Assembly (NCBI GenBank): GCA_001275005.1
Contig: JWZX01002640.1
Span: forward strand, 1 to 40,913
From: Chrysochromulina tobinii
Lineage: Eukaryota > Haptophyta > Prymnesiales > Chrysochromulinaceae
DNA: 40,913 nt
Direction: 5' to 3'
The notes under the pieces are model-generated. The model was not told the origin of the DNA. It made no database searches and saw only the letters and a program-made list of their open reading frames with translations. A program made the position numbers and the translations under genes. How positions within the stretch are numbered: the stretch's first letter is position 1; every line of letters starts with the position of its first letter. This document shows, piece by piece, positions 25,560 to 33,900 of the stretch.

Positions 25560-26927
25560 ATGCGCTCCATCACACGCTACGCTCACGCTCACGCTCGCTC
25601 GCTCTCGCCTTCCTGCGCGGCGTTTGCCTTCGCCGCTAAGCGATCTTTAGCATCGCGATCTTTCGCATCCTCGGCGCTGCACGGCTCCGGCTGCGCGTGC
25701 TGTGCACCGCCCTCGGGGGCCGCGTCATGGGTGGCACCATCGAATGGTGGCGCGGGCGCGGTGCGCCGACCAATCAGCTTCTCGGCTTCTGGCACGGGCG
25801 AGACGATCGAGTGCGACGCGGCGGTCGCCTTTGGAGTCGACGACGTCCGAATCACCAAGGTCAAGGTGGCGCCGCCGCGCCCTGGCGAGGTGCGCCTCAA
25901 GGTCGTTGCTAATGCATTGTGCCATACGGACCTATACACGCTCGAGGGCTCGGACCCCGAGGGGCGGTTCCCATGCATCCTCGGGCACGAGGCGGGTGCG
26001 ATCGTCGAGTCCGTCGGCGAGGGCGTCACGTCCGTCAAGCCAGGGGACCACGTGATCCCGTGCTACACACCCGAGTGTCGACAGCCCGATTGCATCTTCT
26101 GTGCATCGTCGAAGACCAACCTATGCCCGCGCATCCGCACGACGCAAGGGCAGGGCGTGATGCCCGACGGCACGAGCCGCTTTGCCATCGCATCCGATGG
26201 CACGCCCATTCATCACTTCATGGGCTGTTCGACCTTCTCCGAGTACACGGTCGTCGCCGAGATCAGTTGCGCCAAGGTGGACCCACGCGCCGACCTCGCG
26301 ACCGTGTGTCTTTTGGGATGCGGCGTGACCACGGGGGTAGGCGCCGTGCGTAAGACGACCGCCGTCGAGCCAGGTTCCACTGTGGGTGTCTTTGGTTTGG
26401 GAGCGGTCGGCCTCGCGTGCGTTCAGGCTGCCAAGGCTGCTGGTGCTCGGCGCATCTGGGCGATCGATACGAACCCAGACAAGTTTGGTGCGGCGCTCGA
26501 GTTCGGGGCGACCGACACGCTCAACCCGAGCGAGTGCGAGAAGCCGGTGCAGCAAGAGCTCGTCAGCCGCACCACCTGGGGGCTCGACTACACCTTTGAC
26601 TGCACGGGCAACACCGCCGTGATGCGCGCGGCGCTCGAGGCAGCCCACCGCGGCTGGGGCACTTCGTGCGTCATCGGCGTGGCGGCTGCTGGGCAGGAGA
26701 TATCGACGCGCCCATTCCAACTCGTCACCGGCCGCCGCTGGGTGGGCACTGCATTCGGCGGCATCAAGTCGCGTACCGAGGTGCCCAAGCTGGTGAACGA
26801 GTACCTCGACGACAAGCTGCCGCTCGCGCCGTACATCACGCACCGCTTCCAGGGCGTGGGTGCCATCATGGACGCAATCGACGCGATGCACTCGGGCAAG
26901 GTTCTCCGGGCAGTGGTCACCTATTGA
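25560..26927 (+). CDS. ADH5: S-(hydroxymethyl)glutathione dehydrogenase / class III alcohol dehydrogenase
   Basis: A 455-aa zinc-dependent dehydrogenase that oxidises S-hydroxymethylglutathione with NAD+ (formaldehyde detoxification) and can reduce S-nitrosoglutathione. Seen: ANALCHTDLYTLEG (catalytic-zinc Cys), GHEAGAIVESVGEGV, a structural-zinc loop ending SSKTNLC, QGQGVMPDGTSRF, HHFMGCSTFSEYTVV, CLLGCGVTTG (second catalytic-zinc Cys), Rossmann GLGAVGLA, then AIDTNPDKF and AGQEISTRPFQLVTGR, all diagnostic of class III. The first ~75 residues (Arg/Ser/Ala-rich, starting MRSITRYAHAHARSLSPS) are extra relative to cytosolic enzymes and look like a mitochondrial or plastid targeting peptide. The structural-zinc Cys spacing is CxxxxCxxC, not the usual CxxCxxC. 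Confidence 0.95.
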   Translation: MRSITRYAHAHARSLSPSCAAFAFAAKRSLASRSFASSALHGSGCACCAPPSGAASWVAPSNGGAGAVRRPISFSASGTGETIECDAAVAFGVDDVRITKVKVAPPRPGEVRLKVVANALCHTDLYTLEGSDPEGRFPCILGHEAGAIVESVGEGVTSVKPGDHVIPCYTPECRQPDCIFCASSKTNLCPRIRTTQGQGVMPDGTSRFAIASDGTPIHHFMGCSTFSEYTVVAEISCAKVDPRADLATVCLLGCGVTTGVGAVRKTTAVEPGSTVGVFGLGAVGLACVQAAKAAGARRIWAIDTNPDKFGAALEFGATDTLNPSECEKPVQQELVSRTTWGLDYTFDCTGNTAVMRAALEAAHRGWGTSCVIGVAAAGQEISTRPFQLVTGRRWVGTAFGGIKSRTEVPKLVNEYLDDKLPLAPYITHRFQGVGAIMDAIDAMHSGKVLRAVVTY

Positions 26928-27165
26928 TGGCGTGAAGAAAGGGGCTAGGGGGATACGATTCGGGGTTGGGGTGCGTGGTTTGTCGAATGACGAATCAACC
27001 ATGCGAAGGGGAGCACAATGCCGTGGAGGCTCAGGCTGAGGCTGTGAGTCCGTGGTCCTGGCCTTTTTTCGTCGAAGTGTTGACAAAGTTTGTCGAGTAG
27101 GAAACCGAGCGTCCCAAGAACAAGCGGGAAGTAATCAAGCACCTCGACAAGAAGAAAAGCGAGCC

Positions 27166-28737
27166 ATGCCCTTCTTGCCATTCTTCAACGCGCCCATGGC
27201 GCCCCCGCCCGCGCCGACACCGCAGAGCCAGCTCGAAGAGGAGTTCATGCAGGTCGACATCATCGCTCGCCCAGTCGACCAATCTCCGGCGACTGTAGAG
27301 CCGCCTGCCCCAGATCCGCCCACCGTGATGCCGCCGTGCACCATCACATCCGCCATTGAGAAGCCCGCCTTCGCCTTTGGAAAGGATACCACGCTACTAG
27401 CCATGGCCAGCCTCACAGCACCCGCCGCTCCCGTGGCCGTGGCCGCTCGACCCCCGCTCGACCTCATCGCCGTGGTGGACCGTTCCGGCTCAATGTCAGG
27501 CGCAAAGATCGAGCTCATGCGGAAGACACTCACGCTACTCGTCACACGCGCCGGCCTGACGAGCGAAGATCGATTTGGGTGCGTCTCATTTGACAACACG
27601 GCCATCGAAGAGATTGCGATGCAGCCAATGACCGCCGCCGGGTGCCAGCACGCCCAGGAGGTCATCGGTCGTTTAGCCCCGGGTGGCTCGACGAACTTGA
27701 GCGGCGGGCTGCTCAAGGGCGTCGACATGCTCAGCCAGCTGCCGAACGGTGGCGGTCAGGGGCGCACGCGCGCCATCATGCTCTTCACCGACGGCCTCGC
27801 CAATCATGGCATCGTCGAGACCGCGCCGCTCGTCAGCGCGCTGCAGGGCGCGCTCGGCTCGGCGGCCACAAGCGCGGCGTGCTTCACCTTCGGATTCGGC
27901 GAGGAGCACAATGAGGACATGCTCCGTGCCGTCGCTGAGGCCACCGCCGCCCAGTACTATTTCATCCAGGGTGTCGATGACATCCCCAACTCGTTCGCCG
28001 ACTGCCTTGGTGGCCTCGTGAGCATCGTGGCACAGAATGCCACACTCACCCTCGAGCCAATCGACACTCCAGAGGCCCCCTACGCGATCGCAAAGGTGCT
28101 CGGGCAGTACAGGATGTGCGCGGCCCCGAGCCCGGCGGCGCACCGTCTCGAGCTTGGCGATCTGTACGCCGAGGACGCGAAAGACGTTCTCTTTGAGCTC
28201 CGGGTGCCCGCCCTGGCAGCGAGCATGGAGGCGGATTTGTCAGCGCCCACCCCAGTGGTGCGGGCAACGCTCCGCTACTTCCACGTAGCGAACGCGCGCT
28301 TCGAGGAGGCAACGACCACGCTCGCACTCGCGCGCCCCGCGGCAACGCCCCCTGACCAACCTTGCGATCTCAAGCTCGACGCGCAGCGCAACCGGATGCT
28401 TGTGGCGGAGAGTATGGAGAGAGCGGCTATGCTTGGGGATGCGGGCCAGCTGGCCGAAGGTCGCGCGGTCCTCGAGCACTGCGCACGGGTTGTCCAGGGC
28501 TCACCGAGCGCTAACTCGGCGCTCTGCGGTGGCCTCGTGCTCGAGGTACAGCAGCTCCACATGCAGTATGATGAAGAAAGGGTCTACCGGTCGCTCGGCT
28601 CGAAGATGAGCAAGATGAGCGCGATGTCGCATCAGATGCAACGCTCCAACCACACGAGCGCGCCCATGTATGAGGCTGGCGCCTCCTCCAAGGCCGCCAT
28701 GAAGCGTGCGTTTGCCTCCGCACCACATAGCGGCTGA
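27166..28737 (+). CDS. VWA-domain protein with intact MIDAS and Vint-like C-terminus
   Basis: A 523-aa protein. ATG 27166 (GCCATGC context) is the first ATG of the frame. A Pro-rich leader is followed by a von Willebrand factor A domain: LDLIAVVDRSGSMSG (DxSxS near aa 105), GGSTNLSGGLLKG (MIDAS Thr) and MLFTDGLANHG (MIDAS Asp). All metal-coordinating positions are present, so Mg2+-dependent protein binding is likely. The region after the domain (VDDIPNSFADCLGGLVSIVAQN..., then an acidic beta-rich part) fits VWA proteins of the RING/Vint-associated type. The tail carries a Met/Ser-rich KMSKMSAMSHQM segment. No RING finger is visible. The partner is unknown. Confidence 0.85.
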   Translation: MPFLPFFNAPMAPPPAPTPQSQLEEEFMQVDIIARPVDQSPATVEPPAPDPPTVMPPCTITSAIEKPAFAFGKDTTLLAMASLTAPAAPVAVAARPPLDLIAVVDRSGSMSGAKIELMRKTLTLLVTRAGLTSEDRFGCVSFDNTAIEEIAMQPMTAAGCQHAQEVIGRLAPGGSTNLSGGLLKGVDMLSQLPNGGGQGRTRAIMLFTDGLANHGIVETAPLVSALQGALGSAATSAACFTFGFGEEHNEDMLRAVAEATAAQYYFIQGVDDIPNSFADCLGGLVSIVAQNATLTLEPIDTPEAPYAIAKVLGQYRMCAAPSPAAHRLELGDLYAEDAKDVLFELRVPALAASMEADLSAPTPVVRATLRYFHVANARFEEATTTLALARPAATPPDQPCDLKLDAQRNRMLVAESMERAAMLGDAGQLAEGRAVLEHCARVVQGSPSANSALCGGLVLEVQQLHMQYDEERVYRSLGSKMSKMSAMSHQMQRSNHTSAPMYEAGASSKAAMKRAFASAPHSG

Positions 28738-29249
28738 TCACAAGTCCTCGGGGCGCCAGCCAGCCGCGAGAGGTCGTCGTGATGACTGTGAGGGCGGCGG
28801 ATCGGTGAGGCTGACTGCGGTGGAAAGGGCTGTGTACGTTCCCCAGCCCCCAGGCGCGGGTCGTTCGTGTCATTGGTCGAGATGGTTGCGGGAGGGATGG
28901 GGTCGCCGTGACGACAGCTTACAGTGAGGGAACAAGAGACCTTCTGTGTCGGGTCTGTGTCGTGTGACTGTGCGTCAAATAAGTTCTCGCGAGATCGGAA
29001 CAACTCTCTTCTCGAACCGCTCTTCTCTCTCTCGGATTGTGCTTTCAATATTTCCGTGTCCGGCGAGATACTGTGTGTGACTATTCGTACTCTGAGCATC
29101 TGCTTATTGTCTGAGTATAGGGGGCGACAGTAAGCGCGACGACGACTACCTCAACGAACCCCAAATTTATCTCATTGGAGGCCCACGCCTCCTCAACACC
29201 TTTTTCCTTTGCACTACGCACGGCCGAGTGTGAACAGCCAGTTCACAAA
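28738..29249. other. Intergenic region between two co-directional genes
   Basis: This 512-bp region holds the 3' UTR of the VWA gene and the promoter of the next gene. TCTCGCGAGA-like sequence (around 28985-28994) is palindromic. An inverted pair TGTGAA (29229-29234) and TTCACA (29242-29247) ends 3 nt before the ATG at 29250. No ORF or RNA gene was recognised. Confidence 0.55.
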
Positions 29250-30194
29250 ATGTGCTCGGCCGTCCTCCTAGTCGTGGCCGCCCTCGCGCTGCGCGCTCCA
29301 TTGGAGGATCGCGCCCTCGGGCGGGCCGCCGTTCTGCGCATGGCACTGGAAACGACGGGGATCCTCGGCGGCGTCGCGGCGCTCGCAACGGCAGCGGCGG
29401 CCCTTGGCGCGCAGGGAGCGCTGCTCCGCCGGCCACTCGAGTTCGAGGCGGACCCACTCGCAGCACAGCTGCGCTCGTCCAACGAGCTCGCGCCATCACG
29501 GCGGCGCCTAGAGGCGGAATGGCACGCGCTGCGCCGCGAGCCGGCCGGGCGCGAGCAGACGGCCGCCGCGGCCGAGCGGCTGCTGCGCGTGCGGTTGGCC
29601 TTGGTTGCGGCGGAGGCGCTGGCGCGCGAGGATGCGCGGCTACGCGAGCTCGACGCGGCGGTGCCGGCGGCACTCATTGGCGAGCTCGAGGCAGCCGCGA
29701 CGGTCCTCGCGAGCTCGCGCGTGCTCAGCCACGAGGCACGCGCCGCCGTCGGCTGGCAGTGGGGCGCATGTGGCTGGCGGCATTGCGGCGCGCAGGCGGA
29801 CGCGTCTCAGGCGCTATGGAAGCTACGTTCAAACCTAGGCATGCTCGCGGCGCTCGAGGCGCGCTTCTATCTCGACGTGGCCGTGCGTGCCCTCGACGAG
29901 GTGCTCCAGCTGTGCGCGGCCGAGGGTCTCCTCGAGCGCAGCCGGCTGCCACGGAGCGAGTACGTGCCGCGGCCGGCGCTCGAGCGGCTGCTGGCGATCG
30001 ACGAGGAGGACACGGGGTACGACGGCGCGCACAAGGTGCTCGGCACTCGACTGCGTGCCGAGAAGCAGTACGAGCTCGAGGAGCGCGTCCTGCTCGAGGA
30101 GAACGAGGAGGCTGCGGAGGGGCTGAGAGACTCTCATTCGATGATCGAGCTAGGGGAGGAAGACGATGGGGCGGACGAAGGGCAGGGCGGTTGA
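29250..30194 (+). CDS. Signal-peptide-bearing, probably plastid-targeted conserved protein of unknown function
   Basis: A 314-aa protein starting MCSAVLLVVAALALRAPLED, a signal-peptide-like hydrophobic stretch. A basic segment and a second Ala-rich hydrophobic segment (TTGILGGVAALATAAAALG) follow. This order fits the bipartite plastid targeting of secondary-plastid algae, though secretion or membrane anchoring is also possible. The body is Ala/Arg/Glu-rich and helical (aa 65-150). A distinctive stretch GWQWGACGWRHCGAQADA then precedes ALWKLRSNLGMLAALEARFYLDVAVRA. The C-terminus is acidic. I do not recognise an established family. Confidence 0.75.
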   Translation: MCSAVLLVVAALALRAPLEDRALGRAAVLRMALETTGILGGVAALATAAAALGAQGALLRRPLEFEADPLAAQLRSSNELAPSRRRLEAEWHALRREPAGREQTAAAAERLLRVRLALVAAEALAREDARLRELDAAVPAALIGELEAAATVLASSRVLSHEARAAVGWQWGACGWRHCGAQADASQALWKLRSNLGMLAALEARFYLDVAVRALDEVLQLCAAEGLLERSRLPRSEYVPRPALERLLAIDEEDTGYDGAHKVLGTRLRAEKQYELEERVLLEENEEAAEGLRDSHSMIELGEEDDGADEGQGG

Positions 30195-30345
30195 CACCGG
30201 GAGTTGGTAGGCATTCACACTTTATGCTGGGATTATAGCCCTCTCTTCGTCAACACCGCACCCCTCTCCGCCCCCTTGCCCGCCGCTGACCCAGCCGGCA
30301 CATCATCGCCTTACCGGCGCCTGACCGGCGCCCCCGAAAGACAGC

Positions 30346-30387
30346 ATGAGATCCTGGTTTCGTCAGCCGAAGACGCGCCGAAACTAA
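30346..30387 (+). other. Short upstream ORF, 13 codons
   Basis: An ATG at 30346 opens a 13-codon frame (MRSWFRQPKTRRN) whose TAA stop ends at 30387. One nucleotide separates it from the main ATG at 30389. If transcribed, ribosomes would have to reinitiate or leaky-scan to translate the hydrolase. The transcription start is not known. Confidence 0.4.
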
Positions 30388-30388
30388 A

Positions 30389-31621
30389 ATGTCTTCCTGC
30401 ACCTCGTTCCTGGCGTTGTTGTCGATTGGTCACGCCGCAGCTGCGGGCCCGCGCGACCCGTTCACCTGGGAGCCGATCCGTCAACTCCTCAGCGGCTGGA
30501 AATTCACGACGGAATATGCGGTGTCCATCGGCACTGCCGAGCACGGCCAGCTGTTCCAATACGAGGGCGGCAAATTCAGCATGGAGACGCAGATTCCAAC
30601 GGGCTCGACGTCCAAGTGGCCATCGGCCATGATGTTTGCCGGCCTCGTGGCTGACGGCACCATCGCCTCCCTCGACGATCCGGTGCACAAATATCTGAAA
30701 TACTGGACATCCAATCCGCTGGACATGCGGTCAGAGATCACCCTGCGTCATTTACTCACATTCACCTCCGGCTTCGGCAGCGGCGATCCAGGTGACGATG
30801 GAAATGGCCGTGCGGCGCGAAAGTGGCGCATGATAAAATACGGTTCAGCTGAGCCACGTGTGGGCAACACCACCACGGCCTGCAATGAGGAAACCGGTGA
30901 GATCTCAGAGTGCGCTCGCTCAATCTATGAGGAGGTGCCGCTGATCGGCCGTCCGGGTCATGTCTGGTCTTACAATTCGAATCATCTGCAGGTGGCCGCC
31001 GGGCTGGCCGTCGCCGCATCCGGCCTCTCGATCGAGCAGGTCATCCACAAGTATCTTTTCGATCCGCTCAACATGACGCAAAGCCGCTATTCGGGTAAGT
31101 GCCCCGAGTTTGCTGCTGGACTCAGGACCACGGGTGCCGATTACGCCAGGTTCCTGCGCGGCGTGGTTTCGTACAAGTTCCCCTCGGCCCAGATTGTCCT
31201 CGAGTCCGAGAAGGACGCGACGCCCTTCAACTCGGACAAGTATGGCCTCTACGGCAACTATGCATTCGGCCACTTTCTCCTATGCTTCGACTCGGTCGAC
31301 GGTTTCACCGACGCATGTGCGGACGCGCGCTCGCACTTCGACCCAGGCGCCTTTGGCTTCATGCCCATCATCGACCGCAAGTACGGCTACTGGTTCGAGG
31401 TGGTCGCTGCTGAGTTCCCGCCGACGGGCTCGTACCCTCTTTCCGGCATCCCCGAGTACCTAGCGGTGGCGCTCAAGCCCCATGTGGAGGCGATCTTCAG
31501 CCAGCACCCGCCCGAGAGCCAGGCGCACCTGCATCACACGCCAAGCTTCGGCACGGAGATGTCGATTGCGGATGTGAACTACTGCCTCGACTGCAAACTC
31601 AATCCCGACAACTGCTCGTGA
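30389..31621 (+). CDS. Serine beta-lactamase-like hydrolase (class C / penicillin-binding-protein fold)
   Basis: A 410-aa protein with a short hydrophobic signal-like N-terminus (SCTSFLALLSIGHAAAA). The nucleophile motif is IPTGSTSKWPSAM (SxxK). It is followed by LRHLLTFTSGFG, typical of the beta-lactamase superfamily (PF00144), then PGHVWSYNSNHLQVAAGLA around the second-motif Tyr, and DPGAFGFMPIIDR toward the C-terminus in place of a KTG-type motif. Eukaryotic members are esterases or peptidases of mostly unknown substrate, not resistance enzymes. The Cys-rich tail CLDCKLNPDNC suggests disulphides and an extracytosolic location. The family is mainly bacterial, so ancient transfer is possible. 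A 13-codon upstream ORF ends one base before this start. Confidence 0.85.
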   Translation: MSSCTSFLALLSIGHAAAAGPRDPFTWEPIRQLLSGWKFTTEYAVSIGTAEHGQLFQYEGGKFSMETQIPTGSTSKWPSAMMFAGLVADGTIASLDDPVHKYLKYWTSNPLDMRSEITLRHLLTFTSGFGSGDPGDDGNGRAARKWRMIKYGSAEPRVGNTTTACNEETGEISECARSIYEEVPLIGRPGHVWSYNSNHLQVAAGLAVAASGLSIEQVIHKYLFDPLNMTQSRYSGKCPEFAAGLRTTGADYARFLRGVVSYKFPSAQIVLESEKDATPFNSDKYGLYGNYAFGHFLLCFDSVDGFTDACADARSHFDPGAFGFMPIIDRKYGYWFEVVAAEFPPTGSYPLSGIPEYLAVALKPHVEAIFSQHPPESQAHLHHTPSFGTEMSIADVNYCLDCKLNPDNCS

Positions 31622-32190
31622 GCGAAGGCGCACAAAGGAGAGGAGAAGCGCTGAAGCGGACCATGGTTCACGCTCGGAGTATGTGGAGGGCGAGACCTGG
31701 TGCGACTGAAACGCGTCCGCTGCAACACACCGAGGCGCGAGGCTGCAACAAGATTCAAGATTGGACTCTCTGGTGGAGGTGTTTGGGGGGTCGTTCGGTT
31801 GTGCTTCAATTCTCGCAGGCGCAGTGCTTTCTTGCTGCTTGCAAATTGCATGTGTCGCAATTAAAGTAACGTATGCGAACGGTACTAACATATGGCGTTC
31901 ATCCCGCGTCGTGTTGAGCGCGCTTCTTACGCGCTTCAGGTGAAGACGTGAAGTTGGTCCGGAGGTTATTTGGTCGTTCGTCTTGCCTCGTGGCAAATGA
32001 ATGTGAATGTGAACGTGATTGAGCGTTGTGTTGAACAGCAGAACTAAACTCCATGGTTATAGTTCACAGGCAATTGGTTATAATTCACACTGCAGGTCCA
32101 AGAACGCACAGCAGTTGAAGTTGCTCGGACGCATCGGGTTCAGGTCCGAGCCTTCGTCTGGCACGCCTTCGTCTGGCACGCGCAGCAGCC
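31622..32190. other. Intergenic region with paired GGTTATA(G/A)TTCACA repeats
   Basis: A 569-bp region between co-directional genes. Two near-identical 14-mers, GGTTATAGTTCACA (32055-32068) and GGTTATAATTCACA (32077-32090), lie about 100-135 bp before the next ATG and look regulatory. A GAATGTGAATGTGAACGTGA repeat lies around 31998-32017. The region is AT-richer than the genes. No coding sequence was recognised. Confidence 0.6.
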
Positions 32191-33219
32191 ATGGCGAGCG
32201 CGGCCTTGGGGAGCTCCTCGTCGGCCCCGCAGCTGCGCGACTCGCCGTACGCGGCGCCGGCCTCGTCCGGTCTCAAATCCTCCGCCTCCATGCGGCGGAC
32301 GCCAACGAAGTGGACGCCACCACCGGGAGCATTCAACAACCCGGACCTGCCGCAGTTCGCCGGACCCGGGCCCGGACGGTACACGCCGTCGGCAGAGCCG
32401 ACAAAGTCGCGCATCGTGGGCGCGCGCTTCGGCTCTGAGGACCGCTTCAAGTACCTTGGCCCGCAGCAGCCGCTCGAGGTGACATCGTCGGGCATGGCGG
32501 GCATGTACAACCCGCAGTCGTCGACGAGCCCCGGCCCGGGGTACATGCCGCGGTACGACCTGGTGCACACGTCCTCGCGCAAGTCAGCCTTCACCGTGCA
32601 GCGGCGCGATACCTCTGGCGTCGATCCGGGCTCGGGCGCAGCGATCGCGCCTGGACCGGGACTGTGCACACCGAATGACAAGTTCGCATCGGGGAAAACG
32701 AACACGACGGCGGGCGGCGCCTTCCTGGCGGACGACCGGCACAAATACCTCGGGCAGGTCGATCCTGACACGGGCGGCCTCAGGCAAAACTTTTCGCCAG
32801 GTCCGCTGTACAAGCCGTCAGACGCCTCGGCCAAGCCGCGCGCGCCGACAGTTGCCTTTGGCGGACGCGGGCCAGGCACAATCAAGAAGCCACCAATGCT
32901 CAAGCAGGAGTCGCCCGGGCCGGGCAGCTACAACTTAGGCGCCACGCTCTCCGATGGCGCCGTCCTCGCTGGCAGACGGCGCGCGCCCGCCGCCTCATTC
33001 GGCTCGACACAGAGAGGCGACTCGGCGTTCGTCGACTCCGTCCACTGCTTCCACGGCAAGGTGCCTGTGGACATGACGAACGCGACAAACACGTACATCT
33101 CGCCCGGCCCGGGCTACAAGCCCAACGTCGAATCCGTCAAGGCCGCCTCTGCCAAAGCCACCTTTGGCACCGCCAAGCGCTCTACGCCCGGTCTCGGCCT
33201 GATGCCCTCGGCATGGTGA
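32191..33219 (+). CDS. SHIPPO / STPGR-repeat flagellar microtubule protein (ODF3-like)
   Basis: A 342-aa basic, Pro/Gly-rich protein with an optimal GCCATGG start. It carries several PGPGxY-type repeats: GPGPGRYTP, SPGPGYMP, APGPGLCTP, SPGPLYKP, SPGPGSYNL and SPGPGYKPN. These alternate with [AS]xFG segments such as VGARFGSED, TVAFGGRG, AASFGSTQR and ATFGTAKR. This is the STPGR/SHIPPO pattern (PF07004) of outer dense fibre 3-like and related axonemal proteins. They bind doublet microtubules, often from the lumen. Together with CFAP46 it indicates a motile flagellum. Confidence 0.85.
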   Translation: MASAALGSSSSAPQLRDSPYAAPASSGLKSSASMRRTPTKWTPPPGAFNNPDLPQFAGPGPGRYTPSAEPTKSRIVGARFGSEDRFKYLGPQQPLEVTSSGMAGMYNPQSSTSPGPGYMPRYDLVHTSSRKSAFTVQRRDTSGVDPGSGAAIAPGPGLCTPNDKFASGKTNTTAGGAFLADDRHKYLGQVDPDTGGLRQNFSPGPLYKPSDASAKPRAPTVAFGGRGPGTIKKPPMLKQESPGPGSYNLGATLSDGAVLAGRRRAPAASFGSTQRGDSAFVDSVHCFHGKVPVDMTNATNTYISPGPGYKPNVESVKAASAKATFGTAKRSTPGLGLMPSAW

Positions 33220-33900
33220 GCGAGCGTTAGGCAACGAGACCGAATCGGCGTGACGGGTCGGTGGTGGCGCACGCGAGGGAGAGGACAGAGGTGGGAGGGA
33301 GGCGAGCCGCTGCGCGCCGCGAGGGCTGCGCGCCACCTCGCTCCCGCCCTGCATGTGAGAGAGTAGAGTGCAGATATGCCCCTCGAGAGCGCCCCCTGAA
33401 CCAGGCTGGCTCTCTGAGACCGGACGACTTTGACGAGACTGCACATGAGACCCAGTAGCTCTGACAGTAGCTCAAGGCATCCAAGGCGCGCGCACATCAT
33501 CTTGCCCCGTCTGCGTTCACCTAGCCTTAAGCCACGTGTGCGCAACTTGATACCGTTGTAATTTTACCTCAACCGCCTTACGCTTAACGCTAATACTCGA
33601 CTTAAGCGGACCTCCTCCCGGCTGGGCGGGCCGGGGCAGGCCACGGGGCCCGCTGGCCCCGCGCGCGGCCACGCCCGCGGGCGGCCCCCCAGCGCAGTGG
33701 GCGAGCAGGCTGCGTCTTATTACATCCGCGATCCGGGCTGCCTCGTAGAGAGAGTGCTCGACCTGAGACAGAGAGCGCCGGAACCGACCGACGCAGGCTG
33801 TGCGACGACCAGCACCGGCATCGTGGCGGGACACGCCGCTGAAGACCGGATCCGACTGAGGCGTGTCTGATCTCGCATGATCCATGATTCAGAGCGAGAT
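33220..33900. other. Convergent intergenic region with a possible small minus-strand ORF
   Basis: A 681-bp region between the convergent SHIPPO and kinase genes. A minus-strand ORF (33885-33517, 122 codons) starts 15 bp after the kinase stop. Its first half (RFRRSLSQVEHSLYEAARI) looks weakly helical and coding-like, but it has no recognisable domain. It may be chance or a remnant. A very GC-rich block lies at 33605-33700. No RNA gene was seen. Confidence 0.4.

Noticed and set aside
33517..33885. A distinct small minus-strand protein gene after the kinase
   Set aside because: It has no domain or conserved motif and low-complexity Gly/Pro/Ala content; kept only as a note in the intergenic entry.
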